The notes: generated from the sequence alone by a model not told the origin. A stretch of 64,000 bases of DNA from Bog-473 sp035551835 (GCA_035551835.1 DASZMN010000072.1:11231-75230), one strand, 5' to 3'; positions 8,692-17,166 are shown, counted from the first letter of the stretch. Translations and numbers: made by a program.

Positions 8692-9326
8692 TGACGACCT
8701 CCCCGGAACTGCCGATGGTTCGGGACGGACCCTAGATGCCGCTGCGTTCGCCCTTCGCCTGGGAGCATGCCCAGGCGGTTCTCCTTCGATGATGCGTCAT
8801 CGCTACTGGTCAAACGCTTTTTTCGGAATTGAGCAAATATTTATCCCAGCCATTCACTTAAAACAGCGCCCACGACCTGGTGGTTTGTGATTGATATCAC
8901 AAAGGAGTCGGATGAAATCCCTGGTCAGAGCGGTGATCCACGGATGAACGCCGGTTCTGGTCACCCGGCTGCTACATTGTTCACCGTAAAGCCTGATTGG
9001 CCTTTCCGCATCATGCCGTGAGCAGAGGCTCCCGCTCCATACGGATAACACGGGCCTGATCAGTACTGCCAAGCCCCCCCTGTGGAGTCGGCCCGCCTGC
9101 CTGCCGGCAGGAACCGTGGTCGCCACAGACGAGAACTGACGAATAGAGGACCTCCCGACAGAGCCATCCCTGGGCTGTACAACACCGGCCGCACACCCTG
9201 CGGCGATGAGCCAGAACGGACGACGCCTACCGCTCTCCGTTCGGGGCGCGAATGCAAAAGGCCGGAGCCCGCCCTACACCGAGCAGAGCCTGGCGCGCCG
9301 ATGCGCGCTCGACGAAGGGAGGTGCC
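8692..9326. other. Long intergenic region with AT-rich block and CRP-type site
   Basis: No convincing gene lies here. Bases about 8800-8905 are clearly richer in A and T than the surroundings, with T and A runs, and end in a perfect CRP-like palindrome (8884-8903). Short dyads such as CCTGCCGGCAGG near 9103-9114 occur further on. I searched for the c-di-AMP (ydaO) riboswitch often found before actinobacterial rpf genes and did not see its conserved blocks. Confidence 0.6.
8884..8903. promoter_or_regulatory. Perfect CRP/FNR-family operator palindrome
   Basis: TTTGTGA-TTGATA-TCACAAA, a perfect 7+7 inverted repeat containing the exact TGTGA-N6-TCACA consensus of cAMP receptor proteins. It lies 193 bases upstream of the acyl-CoA ligase start (minus strand) and about 424 bases upstream of the first Rpf-like gene (plus strand). 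Mycobacterial CRP (Rv3676) is known to use this consensus and to control rpfA; extension to this locus is inference. Confidence 0.75.
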
Positions 9327-9929
9327 GTGCGGATCCGCATTGCACTCGCGACGGCAGCAGCCGTCCTTGTCATTCCAGTAGTTCTTTTCACGTTCCTCAG
9401 CAGCAGCCGCAGTCCCGCCGCGCCGCCAGCGGCCAACCACGTTGCGGGAAGTCGGCACGTTGCCGGAGGCCGACACCGCGCCGCGAGGATCGACATGAAG
9501 CTCATGTCGTACGCCGAGGCGCAGAAGTTGGCGAAGGTCGCGACCTTTTACAACGCAGTCACCGCGCAGGAAGAGGCGAACTATCTCAAAGCGGTCAGCT
9601 TTTTGAAGGCGCTTGCCGTGCAGCAGGCCGCGGCCGCCAGAGCAAAGGCCGCGCTCGTTGCTGCGCCCGCCCCGTCGGACGGCGGCGCGGACGCCACCAG
9701 CACCGACACCGCCGAATGGGCGTGTATCCGCCAGCACGAGTCCGGCGGCAACTACTCCGAAGGTGGAGGCGGCGCCTACCAGTTCGAGCTTGGGACGTGG
9801 GAAGGCCTGACCGGTCTTGGCACCCCGGCTGAGGACTCTCCGGCGGGGGTGCAGGACGCTGCTGCGCTCAAGCTCTTTTCTGAGCGGGGTTGGACGCCAT
9901 GGACGACCCGTTACGTGTGTGGGCTGTGA
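9327..9929 (+). CDS. Secreted Rpf/transglycosylase-like protein
   Basis: A 200-residue exported protein. Residues about 1-28 are a signal peptide (ALATAAAVLVIPVVLFTFLS core). A helical, alanine-rich middle begins MKLMSYAEAQKLAK. The C-terminal domain of about 75 residues, WACIRQHESGGNY to the final VCGL, matches the resuscitation-promoting-factor fold, with the catalytic Glu in HESGG and a Cys pair framing the domain. Members cleave peptidoglycan glycan strands. GTG 9327 is chosen because AAGGGAGG precedes it and the signal peptide starts there; upstream in-frame codons are not signal-like. It is followed by a diverged paralogue. Confidence 0.8.
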   Translation: MRIRIALATAAAVLVIPVVLFTFLSSSRSPAAPPAANHVAGSRHVAGGRHRAARIDMKLMSYAEAQKLAKVATFYNAVTAQEEANYLKAVSFLKALAVQQAAAARAKAALVAAPAPSDGGADATSTDTAEWACIRQHESGGNYSEGGGGAYQFELGTWEGLTGLGTPAEDSPAGVQDAAALKLFSERGWTPWTTRYVCGL

Positions 9930-10000
9930 GGACCCCCATCGCCCGCCCTACGCCGAGCCGAACCAGGCGCGCACACGCGCGCCCGAAGAAAGGAGGCGCC

Positions 10001-10480
10001 ATGCGATTCCGCATTGCACTCGCGACGGCGATCGCCGTCTTTTCCGTTCCACTGTTCCTTTTCGGGATCTCCGGCGGCAGCCCCGCCGCCTCGGCACCAG
10101 GCACCCGCCACACGGCGGCGAGCCAGGAGCGGCCCCGGAAAGTCGGGATGAAGCTGATGTCCTACGACCAGGAGGCCAAGCTGGTGGAGTTCGCCAACGC
10201 GGTCGAGGCCAATCAGCTCAAGAATTACCTGCAACTCGCCGCCTTCCTCGAGGCGGTCGCAAAATCGGAGAACACCATCCCGGCCGCGTGGATGCCGACG
10301 GCGATCTGCGAAGAGGGCGGCCGTGACGACCCCACCGCCGGGTACTTCGGCATCCGCGAGTGGAACGGCTTCGATGGCTACCCCACGGCCGGCAGCGCGC
10401 CGTTGTCGGTACAGCTGGCCTGGGAAGCCCGGTACATCGGCGGACCGCCCGACGCACCCGGACAGTGCCACAGCTACTGA
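10001..10480 (+). CDS. Diverged second copy of the Rpf-like secreted protein
   Basis: A 159-residue paralogue of the preceding gene. It shares the signal peptide (MRFRIALATAIAVFSVPLFL), the MKLMSY block and the domain order, but its middle is shorter. In the C-terminal domain HESGG has become CEEGGRDD, keeping a Glu at the catalytic place, and GYFGIREW replaces the AYQFELGTW stretch. About 70 bases upstream, including AGGAGG and the start, also resemble the first copy. Likely an exported wall-acting or decoy paralogue; activity is uncertain. ATG 10001 follows AAAGGAGG by 5 bases. Confidence 0.75.
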   Translation: MRFRIALATAIAVFSVPLFLFGISGGSPAASAPGTRHTAASQERPRKVGMKLMSYDQEAKLVEFANAVEANQLKNYLQLAAFLEAVAKSENTIPAAWMPTAICEEGGRDDPTAGYFGIREWNGFDGYPTAGSAPLSVQLAWEARYIGGPPDAPGQCHSY

Positions 10481-10519
10481 GTCGTCGCCTCCCTGCCGGG
10501 TCGGACTGTTGCGTCGGAC

Positions 10520-10894
10520 CTACGCGATTTCGAAGATGGCGGTGACCTGTGCCATGTCGAAATAGTCCCGCCACGCACTGATCTTCCCGTCGACAACGTT
10601 GAACGCACCCATAACGGGAAGAGGGGCGGTCTTCCCCTTCATGGTGAAGGTGTCGGTCCTCTCGGTGAGGACAGTGGAACCGTCCGTCGCCAGGTGGTGC
10701 ACCTCGAACTCGAGGGCATCGCACATGCCCATGAACATGTTGATCACCGCCATGGTCGCCTCGATACCCTCGGCGGGCTCCATCGGGATGTTGTGGTACA
10801 CGATGTCGTCCGAGAAGAAGGAGCGCAGCGCCTCGGGGTCTCGGCTGCTTGCAGCGGTGCAGAAGTCACGGACAACCTGTTCGGCGCTGGGCAT
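10520..10894 (-). CDS. Limonene-1,2-epoxide hydrolase-like / SnoaL-fold protein
   Basis: A 124-residue NTF2-like cone-fold protein. The R-x-D pair in TERTD (about residues 79-81) and WRDYFD (108-113) correspond to the Arg-Asp and second Asp of the limonene epoxide hydrolase active site, so hydrolysis of an epoxide is plausible; the SnoaL branch (cyclases, isomerases) is the alternative. ATG 10894 has GAGAGGAG a few bases upstream. It diverges from the nucleosidase gene. Confidence 0.8.
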   Translation of the reverse strand: MPSAEQVVRDFCTAASSRDPEALRSFFSDDIVYHNIPMEPAEGIEATMAVINMFMGMCDALEFEVHHLATDGSTVLTERTDTFTMKGKTAPLPVMGAFNVVDGKISAWRDYFDMAQVTAIFEIA

Positions 10895-10954
10895 GATGCT
10901 CCTCTCGTCGGGCCAGGCAGCACACGGTAGCCAACCATCCGCCATGATGATGGG

Positions 10955-11668
10955 GTGACGACGACAGAGAGGCGGGTCGCCGTGCTCGCTCCGATGAAGC
11001 CCGAGTTGAAGGCGATCGTGAAGTCCTTCTCGCTCAAGCCCACGCCCGACGATCACGTGTTCTCGCACGCGGGCCGGGCCGGGTCGTGGGGGGTCGCCGC
11101 ACTCGTGACCGGCATGGGCCCCGCCCTGGCAAGGGACGCAACCCGCAAGGCGTTGGCCGCCGGGTCCTTCGACCACGTCATGGTCATCGGCATCGCGGGC
11201 GGACTCGACCCGGCCCTCCCGGTCGGATCGCTCATGGTGCCGGGCCGGGTACAGCTCTACCCCGACGGACCCGAATTCCAGGCCCATCCACTTCCGCCAA
11301 GGCAGGCGCAGGGCGCGTTGATGACAACCGACGGCCTGTTCGACAACGACACGGTGTGGCAGCCGATCCTCGAACGGGGGTTCGGCGCGGTGGATATGGA
11401 GGCCGCCGGCGTGGCCGAGGTTTGCGAGGCCGAAGGGGTCCCCTGGTCCATCTATCGCGGCATCAGCGACCGCCCGGACGAGCACATCGTCGACCAAGCC
11501 GTCTTCTCCCTGAGCAAGCGGGACGGCTCCGCCGACCCTGTCGCCGTGGCCAAATACCTGGCACGCGACCCCCGGCGGGCCAAGGCGCTCGCGCACCTCA
11601 ACCGCTGCATGCAGGAGGCGGCGAGCCGGGCCGCCGACGCCGCCTACGCCGACCTGACCGGAAGCTAA
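10955..11668 (+). CDS. Nucleoside phosphorylase / MTA-SAH nucleosidase family protein
   Basis: A 237-residue member of the PNP/UDP superfamily. It begins with VAVLAPMKPELKAI, carries GIAGGLDPALPVGS (ribose/phosphate loop), the substrate-binding VDMEAAGVAEV and the late YRGISDRPDE with catalytic Asp, matching MtnN-type nucleosidases. The likely reaction is hydrolysis or phosphorolysis of a purine nucleoside or thionucleoside. GTG 10955 is the first plausible start, with no clear ribosome site, so the mRNA may be leaderless. It is convergent with and overlaps by 4 bases the kdpD remnant. Confidence 0.82.
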   Translation: MTTTERRVAVLAPMKPELKAIVKSFSLKPTPDDHVFSHAGRAGSWGVAALVTGMGPALARDATRKALAAGSFDHVMVIGIAGGLDPALPVGSLMVPGRVQLYPDGPEFQAHPLPPRQAQGALMTTDGLFDNDTVWQPILERGFGAVDMEAAGVAEVCEAEGVPWSIYRGISDRPDEHIVDQAVFSLSKRDGSADPVAVAKYLARDPRRAKALAHLNRCMQEAASRAADAAYADLTGS

Positions 11669-11931
11669 CCCACGTCGTCGGCGCTCGGGCGCTCGCCCGG
11701 CACGTCGATCACGTGCACGTCGAAGTCGTTCTCCGACGCCATGCGGAGAATCGTCTGGATCACCGAGCTTCGCGTCATCGACTGCCAACGGGTGAGCCGC
11801 GAGGTCCCGAGGACGATCTGCGTGATCTGCTGATCGACGGCGGCGGCGAAGATCGTCTTGGCGACGTCGTCACCCGCCATCGTTTGCCAAGTTCCACCGA
11901 CGTCCCGCACGAGCTCCTGCAACGGCCAGCG
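11665..11931 (-). pseudogene. kdpD: Truncated kdpD, universal-stress-protein domain only
   Basis: About 85 residues matching the USP domain in the N-terminal half of the sensor KdpD. The pattern VRDVGGTWQTMAGDDVAKTI, then QITQIVLGTSRLTRW and a final DFDVHVIDVPG, is diagnostic. The ATP-binding KdpD domain that should precede it (about 250 residues) is absent, and the membrane and kinase parts that normally follow are not present. The fragment begins just after the kdpF stop, in the same frame, where kdpA, kdpB and kdpC should stand. It is the downstream end of an internal deletion of the kdp operon. Confidence 0.75.
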
Positions 11932-11956
11932 TCAGGATCGTCCAGAAATAGCCCAT
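11918..11956 (-). pseudogene. kdpA: First codons of kdpA, truncated at deletion junction
   Basis: ATG 11956, inside the 3' end of kdpF, opens a frame reading MGYFWTILTLAVA before sequence turns into the kdpD USP domain in another frame. A hydrophobic N-terminal span overlapping kdpF is the usual kdpA start. Only about 13 codons remain, so this rests on position more than on sequence. Confidence 0.45.
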
Positions 11957-12033
11957 CCAGGTCGGAACCACTCGGGCTTGAACATGGCAATGCCCAGGTA
12001 GATGAAGACCAGGATCGACACGCCCAGCAGCAA
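11932..12033 (-). CDS. kdpF: KdpF-like small membrane subunit
   Basis: A 33-residue single-span peptide, TTG start at 12033, reading LLLGVSILVFIYLGIAMFKP then EWF. The pattern of one hydrophobic helix ending YLGxAxxKPExF is the KdpF signature (the small stabilising subunit of the KdpFABC potassium ATPase). A stop codon (TGA 12058-12060) closes the frame upstream and no ATG is available, so TTG 12033 or a nearby GTG/CTG must serve. With kdpABC gone it is probably non-functional. Confidence 0.6.
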   Translation of the reverse strand: MLLGVSILVFIYLGIAMFKPEWFRPGWAISGRS

Positions 12034-12148
12034 GCCTTGGGGGGTGTGAACCCGATGTCAACGCGGCGGGGGGCGCCCTTAACAAATCGTCAACGGGCGG
12101 TCCGCTGCGTAAGGTGAGGCCGTCGGGTGATCGAAAGTGGGGTGGACG

Positions 12149-12958
12149 ATGGCGCTGGACCTGGAGGGGTGTCGCACGTTGGTGACGGGAGGCTCGTCGG
12201 GCATCGGGGCCGGCCTGGCCGTGGCGCTCGCCGAGCGGGGCGCGGTGGTGGGCATCTGCGCTCGCCGAGCGGACCGCCTGTCCGAGGTGGTCGGACGCTG
12301 CATGGAGTACTCGCCCGACAGCCGCATGTGGGTGGTCAACCTGGCGGACATCAACGCGGTCGATCGGCTGGCGGTCGACGTCATCGACGCCTTCGGCGGG
12401 GTGGACCTCCTGATCAACAACGCCGGCATCCCCAAGCGCCGCCACGTCACCGCGCTCGACATCGACACCATCACGGCCGTGATGCACGTCAACTACCTGT
12501 CCCCGGTCCGGCTGACCATGGCGCTTCTGCCCCAGATGCTGGCGCGGGGGTCGGGCACCGTCGTCAACGTCTCGTCGATCGCAGCCAAGCTCAGCGCCCC
12601 AGGCGAAGCCGCCTACGACGCGTCCAAGGCGGCGCTCACCGCGTTCTCCGAGGCGATGGCCGTGGACCTGTGGGAGGACGGGATCAAGGTGATGGTCGTC
12701 TACCCCGGCGTGATCGACACCGAGCTGTTCACCCTGCCCGACAACGACGTGCCCGACCTGCCGGTTGCCGCCGAACCGGTGTCGGTGGCCGTGGACGCCA
12801 TCCTGGCCGGCCTCGGGGCCGGCGCCGCCCAGGTCTACGTGCCCGAGTGGTTCCACGGTGTGACCGCCAACAAGGAGAAGGACGTAGGCGCGTTCCTCGA
12901 GGGCACGGCGGCGTACCTGCGGGACCAGAAACGGAAAAAGGCCGAGGCCCAGGCGTGA
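12149..12958 (+). CDS. Short-chain dehydrogenase/reductase
   Basis: A 269-residue classical SDR. The NAD(P)-binding TGGSSGIG, the NNAG motif, catalytic Ser in VNVSSIAAK and YDASK (Tyr-x3-Lys) are present, followed by PGVIDTELF. ATG 12149 is preferred; GTG 12137 in frame is the alternative. The C-terminal extension LRDQKRKKAEAQA is charged. It leads a plus-strand run with the serine hydrolase and first ureohydrolase; the substrate is unknown. Confidence 0.9.
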   Translation: MALDLEGCRTLVTGGSSGIGAGLAVALAERGAVVGICARRADRLSEVVGRCMEYSPDSRMWVVNLADINAVDRLAVDVIDAFGGVDLLINNAGIPKRRHVTALDIDTITAVMHVNYLSPVRLTMALLPQMLARGSGTVVNVSSIAAKLSAPGEAAYDASKAALTAFSEAMAVDLWEDGIKVMVVYPGVIDTELFTLPDNDVPDLPVAAEPVSVAVDAILAGLGAGAAQVYVPEWFHGVTANKEKDVGAFLEGTAAYLRDQKRKKAEAQA

Positions 12959-13006
12959 GCGAGCGCAGCGGCACGGGCACGGGCGAGCGCAGGCAAGGGT
13001 GAGCGA

Positions 13007-14236
13007 ATGAATTCGGAATTGAAGGTCGAGCCCGACGCCGCCGGCATGCGCGATGACCGCCTGGAGCGCATCACCGAGCACTTCGGGCCCAACTACGTCG
13101 ACACCGGGAAGATCACCGGATGCCAGATCACCGTGGTGCGGGGCGGCCATGTCGCCTACGCCCGCTCCCTCGGTCTGATGGACCGGGAGCGGACGCTCCC
13201 GATGGCGGACGACGCCATCTTCCGGATCTATTCCATGACCAAGCCCATCGCCTCGGTCGCCCTGATGCAGCTGTACGAGCGGGGTGGGTTCCAGCTGCTC
13301 GACCCGGTGCACCGCTACATCCCCGAGTGGCGCACCCTGCAGGTGGCCGAGATGCAGGACGACGGCACCGTCACGCTCGTCAAGCCGCGGCGGCCGATGG
13401 ACATGCGCGACGTCCTCATGCACACGACGGGGCTTCCCGGCAGCCTCTTCCCGGACAATCCGGTCGACGAGGGGTTCGCGGCGGCGCGGCGTGCGCTGGG
13501 GCCCGACCAGACGCTCGAGAGCGTCACCGCCCTGCTGGCCGAGCACCCCCTGAAGTTCCACCCCGGCACCCACTGGAACTACGGGCTGTCAACCGACATC
13601 GTCGGACGCCTCGTCGAGATCCTCTCGGGCCTGCGATTCGACGAGTACCTGCGCCGCGAACTCTTCGAGCCGCTCGGGATGACCGACACTGGGTTCTACG
13701 TCCCCGAGGTAGACCTCTCGCGCCTGGCCGCCTGCTACCAGTACCGCCCGGCCAACACGCCCCGGCTGATGGAGGGCGAGTTCGCCAACCGGGTGAAGCG
13801 CCCGCACCCCTACCTGTCGGGAGCCAGCGGCCTCGTCTCGACCACCCACGACTACGTCGCGTTCTGCCAGATGCTGGCGAACGGGGGACAGCTCGACGGC
13901 CGCCGCGTGCTCGGGCGCAAGACGATTGAGCTCATGACGGTCAACCACCTGCCGGGTGGGGCGACGCTGCAGGACCTCGCCATCGGCGGCTTCGGCGAGG
14001 GGGGCTTCGAGGGCGTCGGCTTCGGCCTCGGCTTTGCGGTCGGGCTCGGGCCGGCGGCCACCGCGATGGCCGGCTCGGCGGGCGAGTACTACTGGGGCGG
14101 GGCCGCAAGCACCGCGTTCTGGATCGATCCGACCGAGGACCTCTTCATCGTCTTCATGACGCAGCTCTTCCCGTCGATCGCCTACCCGTTCCGGGCCCAA
14201 CTGCGGGCGCTGGTGTATCAGGCCATCGACGATTGA
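13007..14236 (+). CDS. Beta-lactamase-fold serine hydrolase (family VIII esterase-like)
   Basis: A 409-residue cytosolic enzyme (no signal peptide). The class C beta-lactamase SxxK motif is YSMTK (S76, K79), and the general-base Tyr lies in NYGLST (Y192). A typical third-motif region follows near GGAASTAFWIDP. Without a signal peptide an esterase or amidase role is more likely than antibiotic hydrolysis. It starts at ATG 13007 after AAGGGTGAG. Its stop overlaps the TTG start of the next gene, so it is co-translated with a ureohydrolase; it may act on a related amide or lactam (inference). Confidence 0.85.
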   Translation: MNSELKVEPDAAGMRDDRLERITEHFGPNYVDTGKITGCQITVVRGGHVAYARSLGLMDRERTLPMADDAIFRIYSMTKPIASVALMQLYERGGFQLLDPVHRYIPEWRTLQVAEMQDDGTVTLVKPRRPMDMRDVLMHTTGLPGSLFPDNPVDEGFAAARRALGPDQTLESVTALLAEHPLKFHPGTHWNYGLSTDIVGRLVEILSGLRFDEYLRRELFEPLGMTDTGFYVPEVDLSRLAACYQYRPANTPRLMEGEFANRVKRPHPYLSGASGLVSTTHDYVAFCQMLANGGQLDGRRVLGRKTIELMTVNHLPGGATLQDLAIGGFGEGGFEGVGFGLGFAVGLGPAATAMAGSAGEYYWGGAASTAFWIDPTEDLFIVFMTQLFPSIAYPFRAQLRALVYQAIDD

Positions 14237-15192
14237 CCGCCGAACGTCAGGGTCCCCAGGGCCCAGCCGACGCGACCGTCGTCCCCCGCTTCGCCGGCCT
14301 CGCGACCTTCGCCCGGCTCCCGACCGTCGACGCAGTGGACAGGTGGGACATCGCGGTCGCCGGCATCCCCTTTGACGCCGGCACCAGTTACCGGCCGGGC
14401 GCCCGTTTCGGGCCGGCGGCGGTGCGCCAGGCGTCCCGGCTGCTGCGTCCGTACAACCCAGCGCTGAGCGCGCTCCCCTTCGAGCTGACCCAGGTGGTTG
14501 ACGCCGGCGATCTGGCCTGCACGCCCTTCAGCGCGGAGGAGGCCGTCGGCCAGATCGAGTCCGCGGCGCGTGCTCTCCTGGCAGACGGGGGCCGACTCGT
14601 CGCGGTGGGGGGCGACCACACGGTGGCCTTGCCGCTCCTCCGGGCCACGGCGGCCCGCCACGGGCCGCTCGCCCTCGTGCACTTCGACGCGCACCTCGAC
14701 ACCTGGGATACCTATTTCGGCCAGCGCTTCACCCACGGCACCCCGTTCCGGCGCGCCTGGGAGGAGGGACTGTTGCTGCGGGACCACAGCGTGCACGTCG
14801 GGCTGCGAGGCCCGCTCTACGCGCGTTCGGACCTGAACGATGATGCCGGCATGGGATTCGCACAGATCACGACAGAGCAGGTGTCCGAGCTCGGGGCCGT
14901 GGCCGTCACGGAGCGGCTGCGCGAAAGGGTGGGGGATGCACCCATCTATGTATCGGTGGACATCGACGTGCTCGACCCGGCTCACGCACCCGGTACGGGC
15001 ACGCCGGAGGCCGGGGGCCTGACTAGCCGAGAGCTCCTTGCGCTCTTGCGTGGGCTCGCGCCCGCTCGCATCGTCGGCGCCGACGTGGTCGAGGTCTCGC
15101 CGGCGTACGACCACGCCGAGATCACAGCGATCGCGGCGTCACACGTGCTGTACGACCTGGTCACTCTGATGGCCCTGCAGGCGCCGCACTGA
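14233..15192 (+). CDS. Ureohydrolase 1 (agmatinase/guanidinobutyrase-like)
   Basis: A 319-residue arginase-superfamily enzyme. All manganese-ligand motifs are present: GGDHT, FDAHLDTWD and SVDIDVLDPAHAPGTG. FDAGTSYRPGARFGPAAVRQ is the usual N-terminal substrate loop. It hydrolyses a guanidino compound to an amine and urea (or, in the guanidine hydrolase branch, guanidine to urea and ammonia). The TTG start at 14233 overlaps the upstream stop (TTGA). The 3' end overlaps the convergent second ureohydrolase by 32 bases. Confidence 0.88.
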   Translation: MTAERQGPQGPADATVVPRFAGLATFARLPTVDAVDRWDIAVAGIPFDAGTSYRPGARFGPAAVRQASRLLRPYNPALSALPFELTQVVDAGDLACTPFSAEEAVGQIESAARALLADGGRLVAVGGDHTVALPLLRATAARHGPLALVHFDAHLDTWDTYFGQRFTHGTPFRRAWEEGLLLRDHSVHVGLRGPLYARSDLNDDAGMGFAQITTEQVSELGAVAVTERLRERVGDAPIYVSVDIDVLDPAHAPGTGTPEAGGLTSRELLALLRGLAPARIVGADVVEVSPAYDHAEITAIAASHVLYDLVTLMALQAPH

Positions 15193-16147
15193 CCCGCAGC
15201 TGCTTCCAGCGGGCGCTGTCGCACAGGTTGCCGAGGAACTCGACGACGGTATGCGCGGCCAGGTACGAGGTGACGCCGGTACCCACGTCGAGCTGCGGAT
15301 TGACCTCGACCAGGTCGAACCCCACTATGCGGGCCCGCTCAGTCAGCGCGGCGAGCGCATCACGCAGCTCGTCGTACCGCATTCCATTGGGCTCGGCCGA
15401 GACGCACCCGGGAACCAGCGAGAGGTCGAGGACGTCCATGTCGAGACTTATGTAGCAGTCGGCACCCGGCGGCACGAGCGCGGCGACCTCGACCGGCCCG
15501 CGGTGCCGGAAGTCAGCCATCGTCACGACCGTGTTCCCGTCTGCATGGGTGTCGCGCCACATCACCTCCGTGGTGCGCAAGCTGCGGATGCCCACCTGGA
15601 TGAGACCGCGTACGTGGGAGAGCCGAGCGATGTGGCGGAACGCATGCGCGTTCGTCATCGAGGCCCCGTGGACGAAGGGCATGTAATCGAGATGCGCATC
15701 GAAGTGGACCACGTAGAGCGGCTCGGAGAAGGCCCGGACGACGGGATAGGAGATGGCGTGATCGCCCCCAAGCACCAGCGGCGTCCCGCCCCGTGAGAGG
15801 GCGCGAGCGGTCAGGGCCGTGATGTTGTCGAAGGTGCCCACGACGTTGGTCGGAATCACGTCCGCGTCCCCGAGGTCGACGATCCGGTGCTCGCCCATCT
15901 CCCGCTGAAGCCGGCGCTCGGCCCTCGTCGGGTCGAAATAGCCGGGTTCGTCGGAGACGAAGCGGAGCGAGTGTTCACGGATCGACCGCGGACCGAACCG
16001 GGAGCCGGGCATGAAGGGCGAGCCCTCGTCCGTCGGCGCACCCAGGACGACGAGGTCGGCCGTCACCGGGTCGTCCGGCCCGAGCACCGGAGCGCGTAAG
16101 AACGAAGCGATGCCCGTGAACGGCATGTCCATCCGGCTTGGCGGCAC
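15161..16147 (-). CDS. Ureohydrolase 2 (arginase/agmatinase superfamily)
   Basis: A 328-residue arginase-fold enzyme with GGDHAISYP, FDAHLDYMP and SLDMDVLDLSLVPG, a more diverged set than the other two copies: the usual DPAHAPGTG is replaced by DLSLVPGCVSAE, pointing to a different substrate pocket. GTG 16147 is chosen; TTG 16153 closer to GGGAGGG (16158-16164) and ATG 16132 are alternatives. It diverges from the nitrilase-like gene. The substrate is unknown; guanidino acids or ureido compounds fit the setting. Confidence 0.85.
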   Translation of the reverse strand: MPPSRMDMPFTGIASFLRAPVLGPDDPVTADLVVLGAPTDEGSPFMPGSRFGPRSIREHSLRFVSDEPGYFDPTRAERRLQREMGEHRIVDLGDADVIPTNVVGTFDNITALTARALSRGGTPLVLGGDHAISYPVVRAFSEPLYVVHFDAHLDYMPFVHGASMTNAHAFRHIARLSHVRGLIQVGIRSLRTTEVMWRDTHADGNTVVTMADFRHRGPVEVAALVPPGADCYISLDMDVLDLSLVPGCVSAEPNGMRYDELRDALAALTERARIVGFDLVEVNPQLDVGTGVTSYLAAHTVVEFLGNLCDSARWKQLRVSAAPAGPSE

Positions 16148-16263
16148 CGTCAATGTTCCCTCCCGTGCGTGTTGCCGACGGCTCGCGGACACGAGCGCCA
16201 CCCCCATCTCTGTAACAGTGCATTCACGCGCGGGAAACGGACTGCGAATGTTGCAGCCGTAGG

Positions 16264-17166
16264 GTGAGCTTCGCACTCCTGAACAAAGCGGGGAGACCAG
16301 ATACCGACGTGAAGCGAGACCTTCTTGTTGGCGTGGCCCAGTGGCTGCCGACGCCGGGCGAGCGACGCCAAAACATGAACGTGGCGCTGGGAATGATCGA
16401 GGAGGCGGGCAAGCGCGGTGTCGAGCTCCTGGTGCTCCCGGAGCTGTGGTCCTGCGGCTACGACCCCGAGTCGCTGGGTCGCGACGCCCGGGCGGACGCC
16501 GAACCCCTGGACGGCCCACGGACGGAGCAGCTCTCGCAGGCGGCCAGCCGCCACGAGATGTGGCTGGCGGCCGGCAGCGTGCCCGAACGGGGCGACGACG
16601 GGCTGATTTACGACACGGCGCTCCTCTTCAACCAGCGGGGCACACTCGTTGCCTGGCACCGCAAGGCGCACCTCTACCCGCCGACGCTCGAGCCGAACGT
16701 GTTCACCCCGGGAGACCGGCTCACGACGTACGACGACCCCATTCTCGGGTGCATCGGGCTGGTGGTCTGCTTCGACGGGGACTTCCCCGAGGTCGCCCGT
16801 ACCCTGGCCTTGCGAGGCGCCCGTCTCATCCTCGCCCCCTCGGCGTACGAGATCGAGGGGGCCAACGCATGGGACCTGCTGTACCCAGCGCTGGCCCTGA
16901 CGAACAGCCAATGGTGGGTCCAGGCCAACCAGGCCGGGTCGCACTCCACGTCGACGATGCTCGGGGCGAGCCGGATCGTGGCCCCCACGGGGACCGTGGT
17001 GGCCGAGGCGACCCGGGCCGTGCCGGGCTCCTCCAGCAAGGCGGAGCTCCTCGTTCACCGCATCGACCTCCACCTCGCGTACGCCAGGGACGGGATCTCG
17101 GGCCTGCTGGAAGAAGGGCGCCATCCCGACCTCTACTTCGACCGGGAGCCGGCCAAGTCGAGGTAG
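16264..17166 (+). CDS. Carbon-nitrogen hydrolase (nitrilase superfamily amidase)
   Basis: A 300-residue enzyme with the Glu-Lys-Cys triad in VLPELW (E60), HRKAHL (K134) and VVCFDGDFPE (C169). It belongs with N-carbamoylputrescine amidase / beta-ureidopropionase-like enzymes, which release ammonia and CO2 from N-carbamoyl amines or hydrolyse omega-amides. It sits between ureohydrolase 2 and allophanate hydrolase, which suggests an N-carbamoyl or amide intermediate of guanidino catabolism. GTG 16264 is the start used; a start nearer VKRDLL is possible. Its last 34 bases overlap the convergent allophanate hydrolase gene. Confidence 0.87.
   Translation: MSFALLNKAGRPDTDVKRDLLVGVAQWLPTPGERRQNMNVALGMIEEAGKRGVELLVLPELWSCGYDPESLGRDARADAEPLDGPRTEQLSQAASRHEMWLAAGSVPERGDDGLIYDTALLFNQRGTLVAWHRKAHLYPPTLEPNVFTPGDRLTTYDDPILGCIGLVVCFDGDFPEVARTLALRGARLILAPSAYEIEGANAWDLLYPALALTNSQWWVQANQAGSHSTSTMLGASRIVAPTGTVVAEATRAVPGSSSKAELLVHRIDLHLAYARDGISGLLEEGRHPDLYFDREPAKSR

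Noticed and set aside
8692..9326. Possible c-di-AMP (ydaO) riboswitch upstream of the Rpf-like genes
   Set aside because: The conserved blocks expected for that riboswitch (GGGGGACC- and GGGGTGAA-like runs) are not present; only a CRP-type palindrome and short dyads were found.
13007..14236. Antibiotic-resistance class C beta-lactamase
   Set aside because: No signal peptide and the position next to a ureohydrolase make a cytosolic esterase or amidase more likely.
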